64,000 nt of DNA, from positions 4,340,001-4,404,000 of the forward strand of contig NC_057318.1 in assembly GCF_000687475.1 (NCBI RefSeq). Reading direction: 5' to 3'. The position numbers were made by a program, and so were the translations under genes. This DNA comes from Ustilaginoidea virens. Lineage: Eukaryota; Ascomycota; Sordariomycetes; Hypocreales; Clavicipitaceae. The notes under the pieces were generated by a model that worked only from the letters and a program-made list of their open reading frames with translations, did not search any database and was not told the DNA's origin. Positions 47,090 to 59,382 of this stretch are shown here, in pieces (the stretch's first letter is position 1; every line of letters starts with the position of its first letter).

Positions 47090-47800
47090 ACAGGGAGACG
47101 AGTTCGCGGTGGACATTGGCCCTATTCCGCCTATGTCTTGTTCGTCCTTGTGCCTGTCGCTGTGGGTGCTCAGTAAGGCTTCGAATACGAGTTTGGCTGT
47201 CCCGTCTATTTTGGCCAATTTGACATGATTCGCCAGAATGGATATGATGGGTCCCTTGTAGGCCTCCCTCAACTACATGGCATCGTACCAGAAGTATTTG
47301 GGCATGTGAGCAGTGTCGAGTGTCGTAACATCTGCTCGGGCACAGGATGGCACGTCGGGGTCGACTGAGACTGAAATCCCGGAAAACCGCAGACTCTGAC
47401 GGGACCCTACAATTAGTGGCTGGTTTGTCGACAGCATCGTAGCCAGCTGGACCGTCTACGGGGGCAGCTATATCGATTCAAACGCAGGTTGGCGGATTCC
47501 CATCTGTTTGCTTTGCCATCATTACTGGCACCAGCAAGATATCCTTGGACGACCCGTCAAAACACAGCTGGCGCCAACACGGCGGTAGCTCTTGTATTTA
47601 CTATCGGCATTGTCTTGTCCTTTGGCTGGACGGCCTGGCAGTCAATGTACATTGCGGAAGCCTTTGCCCACCTGGCCGAGGTATTCGCAAGCACCGCATC
47701 CGGTCAAGAAGAGCTTGGAGAAGAGAAGCGTGCAAACTGTCATGAACACTTTTGTGTTGTAGCAGACAGCAAGGAGGCTGAGCAGCGTGTCTGACCGTGG
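47090..47800 (+). pseudogene. Relic of an MFS sugar (lactose/hexose-type) transporter
   Basis: Fragments in different frames match the sugar-porter branch of the major facilitator superfamily. NGYDGSLVG (about 47238) is the end of the first membrane segment, and LNYMASYQKYLGM follows after a frame change (47269). GWF.SIVASWTVYGGSYIDS then NAGWRIPI (47418-47506) is the segment 5-6 region. NTAGANTAVALVFTIGIVLS then FGWTAWQSMYIAEA (about 47560-47662) is the late-segment region. Only about 55 nt separate the last two blocks, so the central loop and several membrane segments are missing. No single frame spans the match. It is a decayed copy, not a coding gene. Confidence 0.7.
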
Positions 47801-48429
47801 TCTGCGTGTTTCGGATGGCTTGATCGTCGTACGATAAGTCGCAATGGATGATATGTTCATGGTATGCCTGTCTTGTTGATGGTTATTAGCTATTCGTCAT
47901 TGCATCAGTCATTATCATTTCCCTCCATCCATTTCAAGTCCCGTAGTCTCCCAACGCTTACCTTACCAACCTGTAGGTACCTGGAATGTACCCAGCTCTC
48001 CCCTGGAAAGAAGTCGAGGCGCTACTTCTCCTTCGGGCCGACTGGCGGCGCCACTTGGTAGCAGTGGGGACCAACCTCGGGAGTCGGGACCACCTGCGCC
48101 TGCGGGTCGCGGCTTCCGTTTCGGGTCCGTTGCGCACCTGCTGGTCGGCATCCCTGAAGCCGAAACCGGCCCGCTTGCTGCTTTTCTGGCCCTTGAAAAA
48201 ACCCCGGCCCCGCTTGGGTCGAGAAGCTTTGTTGACTTGGGCCACCCATCCAAACTCCTAGGACCGCAACCAGCATCAACATGATTCTTTCATCGGAAGC
48301 AGCTGAGAACCTCTCACGCTGTAGGAAATCATCGCTCCCGTGACTGTTCTTCGGCCGTGCGCACAAGGACCAGAGGCTAGCTCCTAGGGCGCTTCCCATG
48401 GTCGATTCCTTCCTTAGTCGTGACAGTCA

Positions 48430-49020
48430 ATGCGACCCTTGAGCCGCGGCAAGACTGATTTGGTGCTTGATGGGGATTTGCGACTCGAAGAAGCTCTTCA
48501 TGAGCTAAGTTATGCTCTGGTATTAAGCCGCCGCCGCCGCCGCCGCCGCCGCGAGCCGAGGCACGACAAAGCGACCGGTCTGGAGAATGCGGTCTTGGAT
48601 CCGATGCGCACTTTCACCATGAAATGTGTACTGCCATGGCATGTATTTCCTTTGCTCCGGCACGAATTCACGTCTATTTCCGAGCTGAAGCAATCCCGTT
48701 CTTCACTACCCATCAAGGACGCTACAACTTATCCCTACGTCACGCCCAAAGAGGTTGACTCCATCCTCGAATCCTTGGAGCAAAATGTGTCTCACCACGT
48801 CACTGGAACAGATGCAGCGGACGAGAGCCCTCATAAAATCTGGAGAGATCCCCGAGAGCAACCTGGACGCCCATGCTTGGCAATGTTGACCATGGCGCTC
48901 GGATGCGCCAGCCGAGTGACTACCAGCATCGAGGAAACTGCAAGAATTTCGTACCAGGACGGCAGCTGGAGAAACTCAAGACGACAGATGGGAAAACAGT
49001 CTACTTTGACGTTGCGCTGA
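48430..49020 (+). pseudogene. Unrecognised open frame in the relic region, possibly a decayed gene
   Basis: A 196-codon frame contains a CCG-repeat-encoded Arg run and a plausible helical stretch (YVTPKEVDSILESLEQNVSH). Near its end another frame reads more like a protein terminus (NFVPGRQLEKLKTTDGKTVY then FDVALK before TAA), suggesting a frame change around 48900. I do not recognise the family, and it may be chance. Confidence 0.2.
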
Positions 49021-49204
49021 AATAAAAAAGCCTGTGCGGCACATCTGGGGGGTAGCTTCATTGTCAGCACAGTACTTCTTCCTCGTCAGTGTAGGAACCA
49101 ACGGACGAGCGTCACTGGTTCAGACCACCAGTCTGTACTTTGCTTCATTTTCTGGCGTGCATCAGCATAAGGCGGTTACTAAGCTGGGCACACCAACTCC
49201 GCTA

Positions 49205-49430
49205 CTTACGTGGCACGGGGGCCGCGCTCGATACTGTTCGCTTTCCGAACATTTGTTGCGGAGCTTGGCCATCAACTGGATGAGTGGCGCAACTTCCTTC
49301 CAGCTTCGTTTGCGTTTACCGTGGGTATGCAGCCGGCGACGAGTGCATCTTTTCCCCAGACCGTCTTTGTTGATACTTGGATCTGGCTCGTTATCGTGAT
49401 ACTCTTGTCCTGTCCTTTGCCCTCGTCATC
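49205..49430 (+). pseudogene. Probable relic of a fungal Zn2Cys6-type transcription factor middle domain
   Basis: The frame reads RALDTVRFRTFVAELGHQLD then EWRNFLPASFAF and FPQTVFVDTWIWLVIVIL. The order 'LxxQLDEWRxxLPxxxxF' followed by an aromatic-rich helix is common in the fungal-specific transcription-factor domain. Neither the zinc cluster nor the rest of the domain is found nearby. It sits 1.5 kb from the sugar-transporter relic. This is a tentative call from pattern memory. Confidence 0.35.
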
Positions 49431-50295
49431 AAGCAGCAAATCGGGGGTGGAGCAGAGAGCCCCTAGCGACGAGCAGAGCATGCGAATCATCCCAACAGGC
49501 GGGAAATACCATGAGGGAGGCGTATCTTTCCGAGCCCGCGATACGGATTCGGAGTTGCTACGAGGCCTAGCGAGTCGTCAGCGAGTTATACGGGAGTAGC
49601 TCTTGTCGTCGATCGGTCGTTTAGCCTGGCGATGGCAAGACCTGATGAATCGCGAGGTGCGTGGCCATGAAAACCGGCCATTGATTGACGAAACCCATGC
49701 CCAGAGGGGTACGATGCGAGGAAAAGCCATGGGAGATGTCTTTTGGTCTTTTGGCCTGGAGTGTTTTTGTGCTCGCACCAATGGGAAGCGAGTGCTTGTT
49801 CCCTGGGCAGGGGGCAATAACACCAACCGCGTGATACGAGATGGAAGTTCAAGCGTGCCGCTGAAGTTGTCACGGAGGAAATTTCAACAGCGAATATGTG
49901 TTATTTCGCGCCTGCTTTTGCTCTATAAACTTGGGACACCACAGGATAAAGATGTAAGGGGGAAAAAGGAAAAAAGACAACGAAAAAGAATGAATCAACG
50001 CGCGTGGAAAGGCGAAAAGGCGAAAAGGCGTTAGCAAAAAGCACACGTGTCGTGGCTACTCAAGCAGGACCATACCATATTCCAGCAGGGCCAACACCAG
50101 TCACGAGACGTCTGGTGTTCGATTTTACGCGGCCAGGCAAGCAGGCGTTTCTTCCTTGTTCTATTAGCCCCTCCGCCCGAGTCGTGCGACTGCCAGACAT
50201 TATTATCCCTATCTTTTTGCGACAGCACATCTACGCGGACACACGCGTACGCGCTCATCCCAACCCCCAAACACCAACAACTGGCCGGCCACGAC

Positions 50296-52548
50296 CTAAT
50301 GCGTCCCAGCGACACCACCGGCAAAGGGCCCCAGGGCCACGCGCGGCACGGCTGCATAGCTGCTGCCGCTGCCGCTGCCGCTGCCGCCTTGCTGTCTTCC
50401 CACGGAGCAGCTCCCCCTTGCTCCGTACGAACGCGAATAGCCACGGGTTGGCCCGTGGCCCCTACTTTGTCCGCTCTGGGACTGATGCCAGCCTCTACCG
50501 TTGTGTCCGTTCCCGTCGGCGCGCGCATCCTGGCTGGTCGTGTAGTTGGCTCTCCGGGCTGATCCGTTGGTGTGTTGGGGACGCGCCGGCCCCGTCGCCC
50601 GTGTGTCACAAGCCGCTGCTCCTCCGTTCTCACTTGCGGCTCCGTCGCTAGAGGTCCCCGATCTGTTGCCCTGTCGCGCCTGGCCGGGGCTGCCGTTGGC
50701 TGCCACCCCCCAATCTCCCTCTCGATGCTGGCCACGTCTTCTGTTGAATGGCCGGCGTGCTGCCCTTGGCTTGTGGTCCACGTTGAACTCAATCTTCTTG
50801 ACCGGATCAGTTGCCATGATATTGTGAGACAGACCATACTTTTCCAAGTCAGCCTCGTCGGTGGTCCAAACTTGGAAAACATTCTCGAGCTTCTCGACCC
50901 GACGCAACTCTTTCACCCACATTCGGACGTACGTCCCTTCCTTGTCGTAACTGAACGATTGCTTCACCGGGTTGAACGTGCGGGCGTCTCCGCGCGGGTC
51001 GTTGCCGACCCCTGCCACGTACTGCCAGTTGGCCCAGTTGGAAGACACGTCGTAGTCTGTGAGCAGCATCTCATACCATTCGGCACCGTATCGCCAGTCA
51101 ATCCCAAGGTGTTTGGACAGGAAGCTGGCAACATTCTGTCGGGCTCTGTTGGACGTGTGTCCCGTGAGGAACAGTTCGCGCTGAGACGCGTCTATGATGC
51201 CCATCCCGGTAGTTCCATCCTTGAATCGCTCGAGAAGCCTCGCTACTTGCCTGGGGCACGGCTCTTGGTCCGGAGAGGCCGCAGTGTCGCTTGGCGAGGC
51301 CCACTTCTTCTCGTACGACTTGCCCTGTCGAAATCCCGACAGTCGGAAAAGATTGCGTCCAAACTTGGCTGTGCACAACCTCATGTAGTCACGCCACAAG
51401 AGCTCGAATCTTATTCCTTTGGTGCCCTCATTTTCCCCCTCGCCGTACCCAGCTGCTTCCTGAAACTCCGGCTTGATTCCGTCTTCCAGCTTGACGAGCT
51501 CTTCATGTACCTGCCTAGCTGTGAGACAGCCCAACGCTAGGTAGCCTGACAACTTTGTGCTGTAATCATTGCCGACAAGCCCATTGCGAGTCTCCTTGTA
51601 CGAGGTCAGGGCGCCGGATTTTGCCAAGTGAACGAGTCGCTCCCAGGCTGCCGTCTCCCCCCCTTGCAAAGAGTGGCCGGCTTCCCCGCGCTCAGGAAGT
51701 GACGGTGGGTGCTGAAGAGAGATGTCTAGCGGCTTCAACAACATGGCTCTCAGATGGTCCAGAGATGAGACTGTAGTGAAAGGGTGCAGTTGCGGTGGTA
51801 TTGAAGATTCCGACGGGAATGTCGGAAGTGACGACTTGCCAGGCCGTGGCAAAACCCTTCGTGGTTTTCCTCTCAATGGCTCCTGCGATTTCCTATACGT
51901 CGTGAAGACGTCGGGCAAGTCTTCAGGGCCCGCGAGGCCTGTGTCGCGACTAAAAAAGAGCAAGGCGTGAGCTGGGCTTGCCCGCTGCCGCCGGTGCATG
52001 TGATGGACGGGGTGGAATGGTTGGGAATGATGTAGTACTCACTCGTCAACAAAGTATTTCTCGTCCTTCCATATCTTGAAGTCAATATCTCGTTCGCAGC
52101 ATAGCGATGCAAGTTCCTTTTGTTCCTCGACTTCTTCCCACGATAACTCTTCAGTCATCCAAATGCTGTTGACGGCGGTGGCGGTGGATTTCAACTCCTT
52201 CACCAAATTGTCCAAAACTTCTCTGGACTTTCCCACACGGATGACCAAGCCGCTTCCCAATTCTTCCAAGCTGTCCTTCAGGTTCCATACAGCTTCGCTG
52301 ATGAACTTGGCACGATGAGGGCCGCAGCGCCAGAATTTGCCAACTTGGCTCCTAGCCGGAGGATACGGCGACGTCTCCCCATCCTTCAAGAAGCCCGATA
52401 TCTCGATTTGGTGGGCCGGGAATACATATATTGGCAACATGTGTGTGAAGCCATGGTCACTTCCAGTGGCCAGATGGTGAAGAATGGGATTATCAGCAAC
52501 TCTTAGGTCACGCCTCAAGAGGTATACCAGAAGCTTGCTTCCAGGCAT
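50296..52548 (-). CDS. cry: CRY-DASH cryptochrome/photolyase-family protein with Gly/Arg-rich tail
   Basis: This is a blue-light flavoprotein of the DASH class, which binds FAD and an antenna folate and acts on single-stranded or looped DNA, or in signalling. The start MPGSKLLVYLLRRDLRVADN is the class N-terminus of the photolyase alpha/beta domain. The FAD domain shows KLSGYLALGCLTARQVHEEL, FELLWRDYMRLC, ERFKDGTTGMGIIDASQREL, GHTSNRARQNVASFL and GAEWYEMLLTDYDVSSNWAN then WQYVAGVGNDPRGDARTFNP. Two exons (52548-52043 and 51949-50296) give 719 residues. The last 150 residues are rich in Gly, Arg, Ser, Asn and Gln with RRRGQ, NGRGW and GPTRGYSRSYGARG motifs, an RGG-like extension known from Neurospora CRY. 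A Gly-Ser run (GSGSGSGS) lies near the end. Confidence 0.94.
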
Positions 52549-55500
52549 TGTTCAAGAGTGATTGCCGAGAGTATATGTGCCGGCTTGTAAGATTCGCTGG
52601 GGACGAGGAACTCGCGGTTTATCAGAGGAAACGGGTGGAACAGGAGATACCGAGCAGTTTGGTTCGCGTTCACAGTCCGTTATGTCCAACAAGAATCGTA
52701 TGAGGAAAGGAATGGACAAGGGTATAGTAAGACCCGAGTAGGCGAACGGCAAGCCAGTAGCGGCCAAGGCTTTCAAAGCAGATAGTAAAGAACCGGGCCG
52801 CGACGGGGAAAAGGGGGTGGTGAGATGAATTGGTGGTTCGGAGAGTTTGTGAGCCACGCGATCCAAGATGCGGTGATGCATATGCCGATATCAGAAGCCC
52901 TGTCAATGACAGGTTGTGGAGCAGTCTCACAAGACAGGGCTCAGAATGCAGGATTGTGATGACTCAAAGAGGGCTGATTGCAGGGCATTGGGAAAAGAGA
53001 GAGCAATCGGATGGCAGAAGATATCAGACGGATCTTGCCTGCAAGGAGGTGGCGAGGTATCGGCGGCAACAAGAGACGGGTCAATCCACCAAGAACGGGA
53101 GTGATGATGCTACTGGTCACGCTTTGTCTGATTTGGAGCCACCAGCTCCAGAACTTTTGGGGCCGTCTAGAATCTGGAAGATTCTCTTGTAGAAAATATG
53201 ATGGGGACGGCGTTGGTAACTTGGTATGGTCTCCTTATGTGATGGGCCGCGGAATGCAACTGCAGTGCTTTGTGCTGCAGTCACATTGGGGTAGTATAGT
53301 AATGGCAAGGAGGTTTATGTTGAAACAGCCGAGCATCCCTGGCAGGAAAAGAGGGCAAGCTGGAGTTGTGTTGGCTTGAGAACGAAGATGGAGGAGTAGC
53401 TGCTGATTGGCAGGGCAGGCGAAGACGGAGCCGGTGGATTCGGCCTACCGAAGGCGTCAACATCGACCAAGACACATGAAAGGAAAGGAAGGATGTTTGG
53501 GAATCATCTCTGATCAATGCCGTAACGTTTGGTCCATGGCTACGGGGATGGCTGCCGACAGCTGGTTGCATGTGGCCATGTAGCCGTGGGGTGGCGCAAA
53601 CTAGTACGAGCAAGGGACCAAGAATCAACTTGCATTGGCCAATAGATGCTCGGTAGATGGTGGTGACGTCGGGTTGAAGGTAGCAAGCATCATGACTTTG
53701 GTGATTAGTGGCGGCTTTTTACGGAGTTTAGAGCACATGGTTGGTTTGTCGTCCGATTTCAGCCAGCTGCCCTGGCTCAGCTGGGTGAGTAGTCTGTACG
53801 GAGATCGGGGAGCCGATAATAGCTGCCGCCTCCACATGATCCAGATCGGGGCCATCGGGGCCCAGCCATGGGGTCTTGACTTCTCGACTCTGGACTCGAG
53901 CTAAGCCAAAGATAAATCAGGGTCGGGCCTCGGGGGGGGGGTGTCGATGAGGTATGAGATGAAGGACGGGGGCGTGGAGGTGGCTGGGTGGCTTGGGACG
54001 GGGTTGCCACGGCGGTGTGCGGCAGTGTACTCCGTACGGTCGGTCTTTGTTTGCCCACCACACATTCTGGCGCAAAGTCGGCAGTGAGGGGTCGTAATCT
54101 CGGTGAATAAACTCATTGACTGTTGCATGAGGAAGCCAAAAGGGTTAGTGGGGACAGGGCGGATGACGAGGAGAGAAGAAAGAAGTACAGTACGGACTAC
54201 TCCGTAGAGGGTCTGGACTCTGGAGCGAGGAGATTTGCTTCTGCAAGGCGCTGAGACCAATCCGACTTACTATCCTCCGTACGGAGTACTTTGATTAGCT
54301 CGAAGACTTGGCCGATCCGGCAGATCCGCCGGGCAGTGGCAGGGTAAGGAACCAGGCCAGGCCAGGCCGGGAAGAAAGAGACGTTGACATGATTATTGAG
54401 CCTTGATCTCATCACGTTGCAGTGGCAAACCTGGCGGAGCGAGGTGGTTGCTTTGGCTGGGAATAATCATACATCCTTCCTTCCTTTCTTTCCTTGAAAG
54501 TTGACTTGACGGAGTACTGGGTACCTAGGCACCTAGGCAGGTACGTAGATCAACCAGCACGTGCACGTGATTGGGAAAGCCAAGCCCAAGCCAAGTTGTA
54601 CCCGAGTCGGGTGCCCTGTTCTTCTCCTTGATGGCTACCAGCAGCAGCAGAGCCATCTTTCGCCCCTTCAATGTCTCCTTCTATATCCAATTGACGGTCA
54701 ACTCTCCAAGTCAAGGGTCTTTCGCGTGAGAGAAACGATATTGTTGCTTCAGCCATGACAGGGGATCAGCCCATTTTCTCCCTGTTGGAACTATTTAACG
54801 CCAGAGTTGACTCGCGGGACTGAGATGGTAGGTTGGAACAGGGGTCCGCAGCTATCGACGATGCCAACTCCTATTGCGCCCGTCACGCGAATCGAACCAA
54901 AGCCGATCTCTGGTGCCGTTCAGCAAACCGCTGAATATGCTCGTATTCCATTTGCAATTTTCGGGGTCTGTCTCCAGAGGGAGATGGACTAGTGGTCACG
55001 AATTCGGACAATATCCCAGTAAATATGAAGCATTTCTATCCAAGACCAGAGTCAAACCAACACGGTCATTCCAAACGGAACGATGGGTAATTCCAGGTCC
55101 AGGCGCGTAGCCAGAGCGGACTCGTTGTCAATACCTGAGCCATCTGCTGTGCAACGTTTATACAAAAAGCAGTCAACATGAAAACGTGCAGCCTCGCACG
55201 TCGTCGTACGGTTGCGACACTTGCCGTTTGAGAATCTGCGCTCGCGTCTTTAAAAGACGGACGAACCGCTAGCCGAGTGGTCGGAGTGTGCAACCACCTT
55301 GCCTCAAGATATATATGACATTTTTATCGTCCACCGTCTCGACCTTGCCGAGCGAATTGCTCCAACTACCTACGTTGCCGGAAAAAGAGATCTGCTTGAG
55401 TGACTGCAGCGTGTATGTGATTTGCGTTTTAAACCCAAGACAATTACGGAGTAGATGGATTGCCTCTCTGATTTCTGTACTCCGAACGAGGATCAAGCCC

Positions 55501-56216
55501 CGAGTTGCTGACTTTTGATTGTCAAAACGGCTGGGAAGCCATCGACCAGACAAATCCCCTTCATCAGGCCGATTAAATAAAGGAACGGCATGTGCAAATG
55601 AATATCCTGGTTGCCTCAGCCGGGCAAACTTTCCATTCCGTCCAGGAAATCCTCGCTCAGACATTTCTTCATGCTCCGGCTCCGGTTGGCTCCAGTTGGC
55701 TCCAGCTGGCTCCAGCTCAACCGTCAACTCCCTCCCGTGCAAGTGCCAGGGCATTGGTTAGCACGTCTACTATCGGTAATAAGGTCCGGTACATCGGCTT
55801 AACCGAGGATAACCAACAAGTTCGGTTCGTCAGCAGCGCACACGCGGCAAGCGGCGGCAATGAAAAGCTGCCCCTCCGCCTGCCTGGCTGGGGGATTTCA
55901 TCAATTTGATTGGCAAATTGACGGGATTGCCATTGTGCCAAGCTCATTCCTCCTTCCTTCTCGCTCCTTGCTCTTCGCTCCTATTGACTTGCGGAGTCAG
56001 TCAGGATAACACCGGGAGTCTTAAGCTTTTTGCTTTTTCCTCGTCCCGCCATTTTAGTGGTGGCCTTCCTCTTCTCTTGCACCTCCTTCTCGCCTTACTT
56101 ATTTTCCCCCGACACACTTGCGTTCTTTCCAGCCTTTTCGATTGGACGTGTGGCGTGGAACCGGATCCATCTCACACTCCAAGGCTCCCAGGAAACCGAA
56201 CCGCACGCACAACACC
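52549..56216. other. 3.7 kb spacer between divergent cry and methylcitrate dehydratase genes
   Basis: The genes on each side are transcribed away from this spacer, so it holds both promoters. It contains several TACGGAGTA-type words (53719, 53797, 54027, 54190, 54275, 54511, 55444), including the perfect palindrome CTCCGTACGGAG (54275-54286), CCTAGG/GGTACC words (54519-54545), GTTGGCTCCA repeats (55684-55716) and a CT-rich stretch before 56217. No supportable gene is seen. Confidence 0.5.
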
Positions 56217-58327
56217 ATGTCTGCTGTCCATCGTGGTCTGCGAACAGCATCCAAGCAGCTTCGCGTGCTACGTCTGCCTACCTCTGCGCCTACCGCTTCC
56301 GCTCCCGCCTGCTCTCCCTACGCCGTGGCCCGATCCGCCCCCGTCGGCGCTCGTGTCTTGACCGCTGCTCAATCCTCCACGTCGTGCAGGGGCCTTTCCA
56401 CCTCCGTATCTCGGCAATCTGGTGCGCCCGTCATGGCTTCTGAGCCCCGCGAGTACGATCCCGAGATCAAGGACATCGCCGACTATGTCGCCAACAAGAC
56501 CATCGAATCTGATCTTGCCGTGAGTGTTACCTGCTCCTCGCCGCACCTTGACCCCGCCTTGTCTTTCAACTCTTCTCTCTGTTTATATACTCTCCTCCTG
56601 AATCACCTCGGAGCGGAGGAGCCACATCACCAAGAGCGCACATCAGACTCCCGCGCGCAACGTGGAGGACAGCCGCCAAGGTCCATTCTTGGTTACTTGC
56701 TTCTGCCGCGGTGGAAACATCACCATACCCGAAACAGTCATGACTGTTGAACTCTCCATCACCCTCATCCTTCTCAATGCTAATTCTAGTCTCAACTCGA
56801 CAGTTCGACACTGCGCGATGGATCCTGCTCGACACTCTCGGCTGCGGCCTTGAGGGTTTGAGGTTCAAGGAATGCACAAAGCTGCTTGGGCCCATTGTTC
56901 CCGGAACCGTCGTTCCCAATGGTACCAAGGTCCCTGGAACGCCCTACGTCTTGGACCCCGTGAACGGCGCTTTCAACATCGGCGCCATGATCCGATGGCT
57001 CGACTTCAACGACTGCTGGCTAGCTGCCGAGTGGGGTCACCCCTCGGATAATCTGGGTGCGATTCTGGCCGTCGCAGACTGGATCAACCGCACCAACAAG
57101 GCTGGCGGGAATTTGGCCCATGGCAAGATCTTCACGGTCAAAGACGTCCTCGAATCCATGATCAAGGCTCACGAGATCCAAGGCTGCTTGGCCCTTCTCA
57201 ACTCCTACAACAGGGTCGGTCTCGATCACGTCGTGCTTGTCAAGGTCGCCTCCACCGCCGTCGTCTCCAAGATGCTCGGTCTCGGCGAGAAGCAGATCGC
57301 CGATGCCGTCACCCAGGCCTGGGTTGATGGACAATCCTTGCGAACGTACCGCCACTCCCCCAACACCATGTCTCGAAAGTCATGGGCTGCCGGTGACGCT
57401 TGCCAGCGGGCTGTCAACCTGGCCCTCAAAGTCATGAAGGGCGAGCAGGGCGTCCCTACTGTTTTGTCTGCGCCTACCTGGGGCTTCTACGATGTCCTCT
57501 TCAAAGGCAACAAGTTCCAGTTCCAGCGTCCCTATGGTAGCTACGTCATGGAAAATGTTCTCTTCAAGGTCTCCTATCCCGGTACGTATCATCCCCCTGC
57601 CCTTTGCTTTCCGCGTGGTTGTCATGGACTGCTCTGCACCGCCCCGTCACTACTGTTCCGCCATTGCTTGGACCAATGTTGGCTGCATCAATCTAATACG
57701 AATCATGTCCCAGCCGAATTTCACTCCCAAACCGCCGTCGAGGCCTCGGAGAAGATTTTCCACCAGCTCAAAGCCATGGGCAAGTCCGCTGCCGACATCA
57801 AAGCCGTCACCTGTCGCACCCACGAAGCCTGCGTCCGAATTATCGACAAGCAGTTCAAACCCATGGATAACTTTGCCGATCGTGACCACTGCATCCAGTA
57901 CATGTGCGCAGTCATGCTGGCCTTTGGTCGTCTCGAGGCCACCGATTACACGGACGGAGGCGAGGCTGCCACCTCGGAACTCGTCGAGTCCCTGCGCAAG
58001 AAGATCAAGTGCGTCGAGGATCCGCAGTACACCCTCGACTACCACGACCCCGCTCTCCGCACCATCTCCAACGCTCTCACTGTTGAGCTCAACGACGGCA
58101 CCGTCCTAGATGAGGTTGCCGTTGAGGCTCCCTTGGGTCACCGTCTTCGTCGTGAGGAGGCCAAGCCTGTCATTCTGGCCAAGTTCAAGCGCCACCTGTC
58201 TCCTCACCTGTCCGAGAGCCGCGTCCAAGAGCTCGTTGAACTGAGCCAGAACAGCAGCAAGCTCGACAACATGTCTGTTGATGAGTATGTGGACTTGTAT
58301 ACTGTCAAGGAGAGCAAGTTTCTGTGA
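56217..58327 (+). CDS. 2-methylcitrate dehydratase, MmgE/PrpD family, mitochondrial
   Basis: The enzyme dehydrates 2-methylcitrate to 2-methyl-cis-aconitate in the propionyl-CoA (methylcitrate) cycle of mitochondria. An N-terminal Arg/Ser/Ala-rich stretch of about 70 residues fits a matrix presequence. PrpD signatures follow: YDPEIKDIADYVANK, WILLDTLGCGLEGLRF, AFNIGAMIRWLDFNDCWLAA then EWGHPSDNLGAILAVADW, MIKAHEIQGCLAL, DGQSLRTYRHSPNTMSRKSW then AAGDACQRAV, PYGSYVMENVLFK and NFADRDHCIQYMCAVMLAFG. Three exons (56217-56519, 56804-57581, 57714-58327) give 564 residues. The first intron is long (284 nt), and an upstream open frame continues into it. The family identity is firm. Confidence 0.94.
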
Positions 58328-59382
58328 GATCCTGATATGGGGAGGGAGAAGGGGGGGGGGGGTGTTGGTCCCGAGTGATTGACGATGGCGGGTAACATAT
58401 AAACGAGACTTACAATTAGCAGAAGCGGTTTTGTTTGAGCAAAGAGGTGGAGGAGCTTGTTGCATATACACCTGTTGGTTGCATAGATTCCAAGTCAAGG
58501 GGGTTTCAACTTGTTTCTTCGCTGAACACCCATGGCCATTCTGAAGAATTCCCCTTGCCTGCTGCGCATCCTTGCGGCACCCTTTCTTGCCACCTATATG
58601 AGGCTCCGGACCAATTCAGCACTGAGGGCGGAATGTATGTCCTGGTACTATCGAGGGAGCATGTCGCGTTTGCAACGGCCAAACATGGAGCGTTTTCCGA
58701 GGTTTTAGGGCCCATGTGATGGACGAGCATCGGCATAGGAAGCCAGTCCCCCGTTTATGCGACGCGGCGGTTGCCTCTGATTGCATCGCATCGCACAGCG
58801 TTTCTGGCACTGCCAGCCACATATGCGCATATATGCGTTCCCCGCGCCACACGTTGAAAAAGCTGGGCATACGAAGCCTTCCGGTAGTTGTACTGCATGG
58901 CTTACGTGCCTCGCGTGTCATCTGTGTCATCTTTGTCATCCCAGACGGGCTTCGTGTGTCTGGGCATCGGCTTCGTGTGTCTGGGCATCGGCTTCGTGTG
59001 TCTGGCACAGCCCCAGATGGGGAGCCACGCCGCAGCACGTTGTGGCGTTGCTCGCCCCACTGGAAAACCGTCGATACGAGTCCGTAACTTGTCCTTCGGA
59101 GTAGATAACTGCATCATCCCCACGCCCTCCATCCCAATCCCGATCACGCACGCCATCATCCACTTACTTTTCGTCGCCGTTGCTAAACAACTTGGGCACT
59201 ACTGAAACACGCACTCGTGGCTTCGGAGCGAGGTTCGGCGCGTGGGCCGTCTCTTTTGTTCTCACTCGCAACACCAACCCGAGTGGCATCTTCTCCGTAC
59301 GTCATCTGCTTGTCGGCTCTGGAGACGAAAAAAAAAATAATTAAAAAGATCCGACCGCTCTCGCGCCTCGACGTTCGCCGAG
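58328..59382. other. Spacer between the methylcitrate dehydratase and SH3 genes
   Basis: About 1 kb. It holds a G9-10 run (58352-58362), a triple CTTCGTGTGTCTGGGCATCG repeat (58948-59002) and the promoter of the SH3-protein gene, with an A/T patch at 59330-59348. I see no gene. Confidence 0.55.
58948..59002. repeat. Triple 20-nt direct repeat
   Basis: Three tandem copies of a unit of about 20 nt, CTTCGTGTGTCTGGGCATCG, the last ending in GGCACAG. It is intergenic. Confidence 0.85.

Larger units (their letters stand above)
44727..50295. other. 5.6 kb spacer with gene relics
   Basis: This stretch has no intact recognised gene. Besides the relics listed separately it holds G runs (45037-45050 and about 46571-46584), a T-rich patch (46456-46466), a GCC/CCG run (48529-48551) and TACGGAGTA-type words (45289, 46389). 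Its right end is the 3' flank of the cryptochrome gene. Frames of up to about 200 codons occur but carry stops or frame changes against any recognisable match. Confidence 0.55.

Noticed and set aside
45000..50000. RIP-type mutation as the cause of gene decay
   Set aside because: The relic region is not AT-rich and still has long open stretches. Deletions and frameshifts explain it better; a TpA/ApT index would be needed to settle it.
50004..50882. Plus- and minus-strand frames overlapping the cryptochrome tail
   Set aside because: They overlap the CRY-DASH tail in other frames. The cry frame continues without break from the conserved FAD domain.
55255..55310. Possible tRNA-like start (GCTAGCCGAGTGGTCGG)
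   Set aside because: The D-arm-like word is present, but no matching T-arm (GGTTCGAATCC type) or acceptor stem closure follows at the right distance.
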